Shown here piece by piece: positions 59,225 to 64,000 of a stretch of 64,000 nt of DNA. Position 1 is the stretch's first letter; every line of letters begins with the position of its first letter. The notes under the pieces are model-generated. The model had not been told where the DNA came from, did not search any database, and worked only from the letters and a program-made list of their open reading frames with translations. A program made the translations under genes and the position numbers. The stretch is from an uncultured Sulfitobacter sp. (GTDB lineage: Bacteria; Pseudomonadota; Alphaproteobacteria; Rhodobacterales; Rhodobacteraceae), in the NCBI GenBank assembly GCA_947501805.1, contig CANMXJ010000006.1:175977-239976 (forward strand). The letters are read 5' to 3'.

Positions 59225-62034
59225 TTGCCCACCTTCCAAACCAATTTATCGGGGCCTTGGCCGACAGGGGATTTGATCGGCGGGTATTCGGGGCGCGATT
59301 CCTTTGGTGCCTCCGTTTTATCAATCCGTACCTTCAGATCAAACCACGCGGCCTGACCTGTGATCGGATCAGAGTTGGCCCACCGCATGCCATCCGCTTT
59401 GGGAGGCAGCAATTCGTGGATTAGGTGGTTCAAAAGGAAACCCTCAGTTGCCTCCGGTGCGTCTATGTCTAGCGCCCAAGCGCCTTTGCGTTTGCCAATG
59501 GCGTTCCACGTCCAGACGGTGTTTTCGTTCAGTGCGGCCATTTCCATGACGGGCACCGTGATCTCACCATGTGGTGAAGATACGCGCGCCCAATCGCCGT
59601 CCGACAAGTCATGTTCGCGCATCAGTTTCGTTGGCAGGTAGAGCGGGTTGCGGCCATGTAGCTGGCGCAACCAGGCATTTTGCGAACCCCAAGAGTGGTA
59701 CATCGCCATCGGGCGCTGGGTGAGCGCGTTGACAGTGTAGCCTTCGTTGCCCTCCTGATCGGTCTCGTACCAGATCGGCAGAGGCGACATCGCGTCCTTA
59801 ATCCGCTGGCGTAGGTGATCCGGTGGTTGGCGTTCGCCGTGTCCCTCAGCGGCAAGCTGGAATTTGCGCATAGGTTCCACATAAAGCGAGAATAGGTAGG
59901 GTTGCGGGCTGTCGTACAAACCCATGCCCACTGCCCAGTCCTGATAGGCTAAGTTCCACGGTTTGTAGTAGTTCGCCCCGTCCGGAATGTGTTCAACAAA
60001 GAAACCGCCATTCGCGATGTAGCTGTCGATCTGCCCTTCGTTTACGCCACCACGGCCTGATTGCAGGCCTTTTTCGCCCATGCGCCATCCCGCGAGTGGA
60101 CCGATGCCCGGACGGCGTTCATGGTTGGTGATGTAGTCGGCATAATCCGCATATTTCTGGCTGCCGTCGTCGTTCACGAAACCCGGCAGGCCAAGTTTCG
60201 CACCCAGATCGCAAAGCGCGGATTGGAAGCCTTTGACGTTGCGGTCCGGCTCTACCACGGGCCAGCGGATTGCATCGGCGGCAGCATCTGCTTCGCAGAT
60301 CGGGCGGTCGAGCAGTGAGATACAGTCGTGGCGTTCAAGATAAGTGGTATCGGGCAGGATCAGATCGGAATACGCGACCATCTCGGATGAATAGGCATCC
60401 GAATAGATGATATGCGGGATGACGTAGTTGTCGTCCTCATCCTTGTCGGTAAGCATCTCCATCACGCCGCCGGTGTTCATCGACGAATTCCACGACATGT
60501 TCGCCATGTACATGAACAGCGTGTCGATCTTGTAAGGATCGCCCGCGTGGGCGTTCGAAATGACCATATGCATCAGGCCATGGGATGACATCGGATTTTC
60601 CCAAGTGAAGGCTTTGTCGATCCGCGCGGGGGTGCCGTCATCTTTGAGCGCCAGATCGTCGGGACCGTGCACAAAACCCAAGTGTGGACCGTTCAAAGGG
60701 GCACCGGGGGTCACGCCGGTATGTGGTTTCGGATGCGCTGTGGCAGGCTTGGGATAGGGTGGCTTGAAGCGGAAACCGCCGGGTACTTCGACGGTACCAA
60801 GGATGATCTGCAAGGTATGCAGCGCGCGGCAGGTCTGAAAGCCGTTGGCATGCGCTGAAATCCCGCGCATGGCGTGAAAGGACACAGGGCGACCCGTCAT
60901 TGTCTTGTGTTTTTCACCGCGAAAGTCTGTCCATTCGTGGTCCAGTTCAAAGGCTTCGTCAAACGCCACGCGGGCGATCTCAGCTGCGATGGAGCGGATG
61001 CGATTGGCGGAAATGCCGCAGCGTTCGGCGACCGCTTCGGGCGCGTATTCATCGCTCAGGTACATCTCTGCCATCTTGTGAAAGACGGGGCTGTGCGTGA
61101 CGCCTTTGGCGCGGTGCGTGGCTGACAAATCCGGTTTGACGCCGGGTTTGTCAAACGCGGTCAGTTTGCCAGTCACGCGATCTATCACCAGCTGTTTGCC
61201 GTCTTCATCACGCAGGTACAGACCGTATTCGGGCGATTTTTCATCGTTGTTCAGCAATACGGGGGCGTCGGTGTATTGCGCCAGATAGTTCAGGTCGATC
61301 TTACCCGCTTTCATCAGGCAATGGATCATGGACAGGATGAACAACCCGTCCGTGCCGGGTGTGATGCCAACCCAATCATCCGCCACAGCATTGTATCCGG
61401 TGCGGATCGGGTTGACGCCAATCACACGTGCGCCGCGTCCCTTGATTTTGCCGATACCCATCTTGATTGGGTTGCTGTCGTGGTCTTCGGCCACGCCAAA
61501 CAACATGAACAGCTTGGTGTGGTCCCAGTCCGGCTGTCCAAACTCCCAGAAAGCCCCACCCATGGTGTAGATGCCTGCAGCTGCCATGTTGACGGAACAG
61601 AAACCGCCGTGGGCCGCATAATTCGGTGTGCCAAAGGCTTGCGCCCACAGCGACGTAAATGACTGCGACTGATCGCGACCCGTAAAGAATGCCAGTTTTT
61701 CGGGGTTGTCACGGCGAATCGGCTCAAGCCAGTCTGCTGCGATCTGGTAGGCTTCGTCCCATGAAATCTCTTCAAATTCACCTGATCCGCGCGGGCCAAC
61801 CCGTTTGAGCGGTGCGGTCAAACGCGAGGGCGCATTGTGCTGCATGATGCCAGCCGAGCCCTTGGCGCATAGAACTCCCTTGTTCACAGGGTGATCGCGG
61901 TTGCCCTCGATGTATGCGACCTTGCCGTCTTTCATATGGACGTTGATCCCGCAACGGCAGGCGCACATGTAACAAGTCGTTTTGCGGATTTCGTCTGATA
62001 CCATGGGGCTCAGGTCAATCTTGGGCTGGTTCAT
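59221..62034 (-). CDS. soeA: Molybdopterin oxidoreductase catalytic subunit (SoeA-like sulfite:quinone oxidoreductase)
   Basis: CYMCACRCGINVHMKDGKVAYIEGNRDHPVNKGVLCAKGSAGIMQ (4Fe-4S plus moco family); context pta/xsc/TSUP. Confidence 0.82.
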   Translation of the reverse strand: MNQPKIDLSPMVSDEIRKTTCYMCACRCGINVHMKDGKVAYIEGNRDHPVNKGVLCAKGSAGIMQHNAPSRLTAPLKRVGPRGSGEFEEISWDEAYQIAADWLEPIRRDNPEKLAFFTGRDQSQSFTSLWAQAFGTPNYAAHGGFCSVNMAAAGIYTMGGAFWEFGQPDWDHTKLFMLFGVAEDHDSNPIKMGIGKIKGRGARVIGVNPIRTGYNAVADDWVGITPGTDGLFILSMIHCLMKAGKIDLNYLAQYTDAPVLLNNDEKSPEYGLYLRDEDGKQLVIDRVTGKLTAFDKPGVKPDLSATHRAKGVTHSPVFHKMAEMYLSDEYAPEAVAERCGISANRIRSIAAEIARVAFDEAFELDHEWTDFRGEKHKTMTGRPVSFHAMRGISAHANGFQTCRALHTLQIILGTVEVPGGFRFKPPYPKPATAHPKPHTGVTPGAPLNGPHLGFVHGPDDLALKDDGTPARIDKAFTWENPMSSHGLMHMVISNAHAGDPYKIDTLFMYMANMSWNSSMNTGGVMEMLTDKDEDDNYVIPHIIYSDAYSSEMVAYSDLILPDTTYLERHDCISLLDRPICEADAAADAIRWPVVEPDRNVKGFQSALCDLGAKLGLPGFVNDDGSQKYADYADYITNHERRPGIGPLAGWRMGEKGLQSGRGGVNEGQIDSYIANGGFFVEHIPDGANYYKPWNLAYQDWAVGMGLYDSPQPYLFSLYVEPMRKFQLAAEGHGERQPPDHLRQRIKDAMSPLPIWYETDQEGNEGYTVNALTQRPMAMYHSWGSQNAWLRQLHGRNPLYLPTKLMREHDLSDGDWARVSSPHGEITVPVMEMAALNENTVWTWNAIGKRKGAWALDIDAPEATEGFLLNHLIHELLPPKADGMRWANSDPITGQAAWFDLKVRIDKTEAPKESRPEYPPIKSPVGQGPDKLVWKVGK

Positions 62035-62045
62035 ATGTGCATCCT

Positions 62046-62804
62046 TCAAATGGCGCTGCGCACAAGCGACACGGCACCAAGGCCGATCAGCAAGGTCAGG
62101 CAGACACTGCGATAGTAGGGTTGTAGTTTCGGCGTGAACAGCCTTTGTCCCAGAAAAACGCCAATCAAACAGGGGATCATAAAGAAAAGACCGCGCAAGG
62201 CGGAGGTACTGTTCATTGTGCCATAGGCGAGATGGGTCAAAAGTGAGGTGAGAGACCCAAACAAGAGGAAGGCCACCAATGTGGCGCGCATCACACGCGG
62301 TTCGGCGTCTCGGGCCAATACATAGAGGGCGACAACCATGCCCCCAACACCGGCAAGACCTGTGGCAACCCCTGCTACAACACCTGTACCGGCTGTACCC
62401 GTTGTGCTGTCGAGAGCGCGAATACGGACTTTGGCAAGTTGAAGGACAGCGAGACTGATCAGCAGCACCAGCGAAATGCGTTGCGACGCCACGACATCCA
62501 GGGTTGTGGTTAGACCCAGCCCGACGATCACACCCATAGCGCTTCCTGCCGTAAGGATCGCCGCGACTTTTAGGTCGGCCCCGTCAAATCCTGCACGGAT
62601 CATCATCAGGGATGCACCAAGTTCCAGCCACCACATGACCGGGATCAGTTCGACAGGCGGCAAGATCAGAACGGCAAGGGCGAGGGCAAAGGCGGACAGG
62701 GCAAACCCGGTGAAACCGCGCACTAGGCCCGCAGCAACGAAAATCAGCGCCAGCGTGACGCCTTGGGACGGCGTAAGTGACAGCGCGACCCAGATGCTAT
62801 CCAT
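62046..62804 (-). CDS. TSUP (TauE/SafE) family membrane exporter
   Basis: TM-rich; GFTGFALSAFALALAVLILPPVELIPVMWWLELGASLMM; GLAGVGGMVVALYVL. Confidence 0.9.
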   Translation of the reverse strand: MDSIWVALSLTPSQGVTLALIFVAAGLVRGFTGFALSAFALALAVLILPPVELIPVMWWLELGASLMMIRAGFDGADLKVAAILTAGSAMGVIVGLGLTTTLDVVASQRISLVLLISLAVLQLAKVRIRALDSTTGTAGTGVVAGVATGLAGVGGMVVALYVLARDAEPRVMRATLVAFLLFGSLTSLLTHLAYGTMNSTSALRGLFFMIPCLIGVFLGQRLFTPKLQPYYRSVCLTLLIGLGAVSLVRSAI

Positions 62805-62812
62805 GCGGAATC

Positions 62813-63814
62813 TTACTCATGCGCAGCCTGAAGGGTGGTTACGGCGATCATATTGGTCACGTCTTCTGCGGTACAGCCACGGGAAAGATCGTTTGCCGGT
62901 TTGGCGAGACCTTGCAATACGGGACCGATGGCGGCGCATCCGCCGATACGCTGTGCGATTTTATAGCCGATATTCCCGGCATCGAGATTAGGAAAAATCA
63001 TGACGTTTGCATGGCCCGCGACTTTTGAGTCAGGGGCTTTGGATGCGCCGACCGCCGGCACAAAGGCAGCGTCGAATTGCAACTCTCCATCGGCATCGAG
63101 ATCGCTGTGTTCCTCCGCAAGGATTGCCACTGCGTCACTTACCTTGGTGACGTTGGGATGTTTGGCGCTGCCCATCGTAGAAAAACTTAGCAACGCAACC
63201 TTTGGCGTTTCACCAAGTAATTGTCGATGCGAGGCGGCGGATGCCACTGCAATTGCGGCCAGCTCTTCGGCATCGGGATCAATAACAAGGCCACAATCAC
63301 CAAAGGTCATTGCCGCGCGGCCAGATGAGTGATGCTCCGGCAATGCCATCAAGAAAAAGCTGGAGACAAGCGATGCATTTTCCGCTTTGCCAATTACCTG
63401 CAATGCGGCGCGCACCGTGTCAGAGGTTGTGGCAACAGCGCCGCCAACGGTGCCGTCAGCATGACCGTTGCGCACCATCATCGCGGCAAACACCAGCGGA
63501 TCGCGGGCCTGTTCATCCGCGAAGTCCTTGCGAATACCTTTATGTTTGCGCAATTCGAAGTAACTCAAGGCAACTTCGTCTGTCAGATCCGAAACTGACG
63601 GGTCTTGAATGGAGATTTCGTCCTCGTCTGCGACCCCCGCTTCGGTCAAAAGTTTTTCGACCACAGACTGTGGTCCAATCAATGTAACACGGGCAATGCC
63701 CGCGCGGGTCGCTTCAAGCGCGCCAGCCACGACCCGCGGATCGTGGCCTTCGCTTAGAACGATATGGGCAGGCCTTAATGCTGCGCGATTACGGAGCTCT
63801 TGCAGCATTGTCAT
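62813..63814 (-). CDS. pta: Phosphate acetyltransferase
   Basis: IVLSEGHDPRVVAGALEATRAGIARVTLIG...VALLSFSTMGSAKHPNVTKVSDAVAIL...SKVAGHANVMIFPNLDAGNIGYKIAQRIGG. Confidence 0.93.
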   Translation of the reverse strand: MTMLQELRNRAALRPAHIVLSEGHDPRVVAGALEATRAGIARVTLIGPQSVVEKLLTEAGVADEDEISIQDPSVSDLTDEVALSYFELRKHKGIRKDFADEQARDPLVFAAMMVRNGHADGTVGGAVATTSDTVRAALQVIGKAENASLVSSFFLMALPEHHSSGRAAMTFGDCGLVIDPDAEELAAIAVASAASHRQLLGETPKVALLSFSTMGSAKHPNVTKVSDAVAILAEEHSDLDADGELQFDAAFVPAVGASKAPDSKVAGHANVMIFPNLDAGNIGYKIAQRIGGCAAIGPVLQGLAKPANDLSRGCTAEDVTNMIAVTTLQAAHE

Positions 63815-63850
63815 GGCCTGTCCTTTTGTTTCAGGCACCCCTGGCGAAGC

Positions 63851-64000
63851 TTACACATTCACCTGCGGTTTCATGTCGTCTTTGTTGATGCCTGCGACGG
63901 AGACGGGTTTTTTCATGGCGTCGCGGCGGAAGGGTTCGCCGAGCTCCTGGTTCAGCACCACCTCGATAAACGTGGTCACACCGTCCTTCATCTGCTCTTT
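63851..64000 (-). CDS. xsc: Sulfoacetaldehyde acetyltransferase C-terminus (truncated by window edge)
   Basis: Manual translation: KEQMKDGVTTFIEVVLNQELGEPFRRDAMKKPVSVAGINKDDMKPQVNV*; Xsc-like C-terminus immediately upstream of pta. Confidence 0.8.
   Translation of the reverse strand, partial: KEQMKDGVTTFIEVVLNQELGEPFRRDAMKKPVSVAGINKDDMKPQVNV

Noticed and set aside
57517-62034. DMSO reductase DmsABC annotation
   Set aside because: Family-level match is right, but pta/xsc/TSUP context favours SoeABC sulfite oxidation; kept as inference.

Overview
The window is a chromosomal segment that looks like a marine Rhodobacteraceae (Roseobacter-group) bacterium, judged from its gene content and protein style. 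It is densely coding, with many ATGA/GTGA start-stop overlaps. I saw no rRNA, convincing tRNA, CRISPR array, complete IS element or prophage. Most genes are housekeeping or metabolic: gabD-like, smpB, sseA, aromatic aminotransferase, glnK-amtB, PBP1A, T1SS ABC+MFP, rsmD, map, sfsA, fadH-like, rppH, nth, ada-like, slt, dapA. The right end carries xsc(partial)-pta-TSUP exporter-soeABC, a taurine/sulfite dissimilation block. The best candidate for an undescribed system is the co-directional operon at about 5.7-13.3 kb. It encodes a coiled-coil protein remotely like TelA, a small 2-TM protein, an uncharacterised 373-aa protein, a AAA+ ATPase, a compositionally distinct HEPN-like insert, an uncharacterised 447-aa protein (DUF6638-like), another small 2-TM protein and a DUF1523-type membrane protein. 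Its leader contains two mutually exclusive hairpins, one of which would hide the first Shine-Dalgarno. Other points of interest are a 26-aa micro-ORF coupled between soeA and soeB, a divergently split MnmC pair, an ECF sigma coupled to a membrane vWA protein with an anti-sigma-like N-terminus, and a divergent glycosyltransferase/sulfotransferase pair. All family assignments come from reading the sequence; no searches were run.
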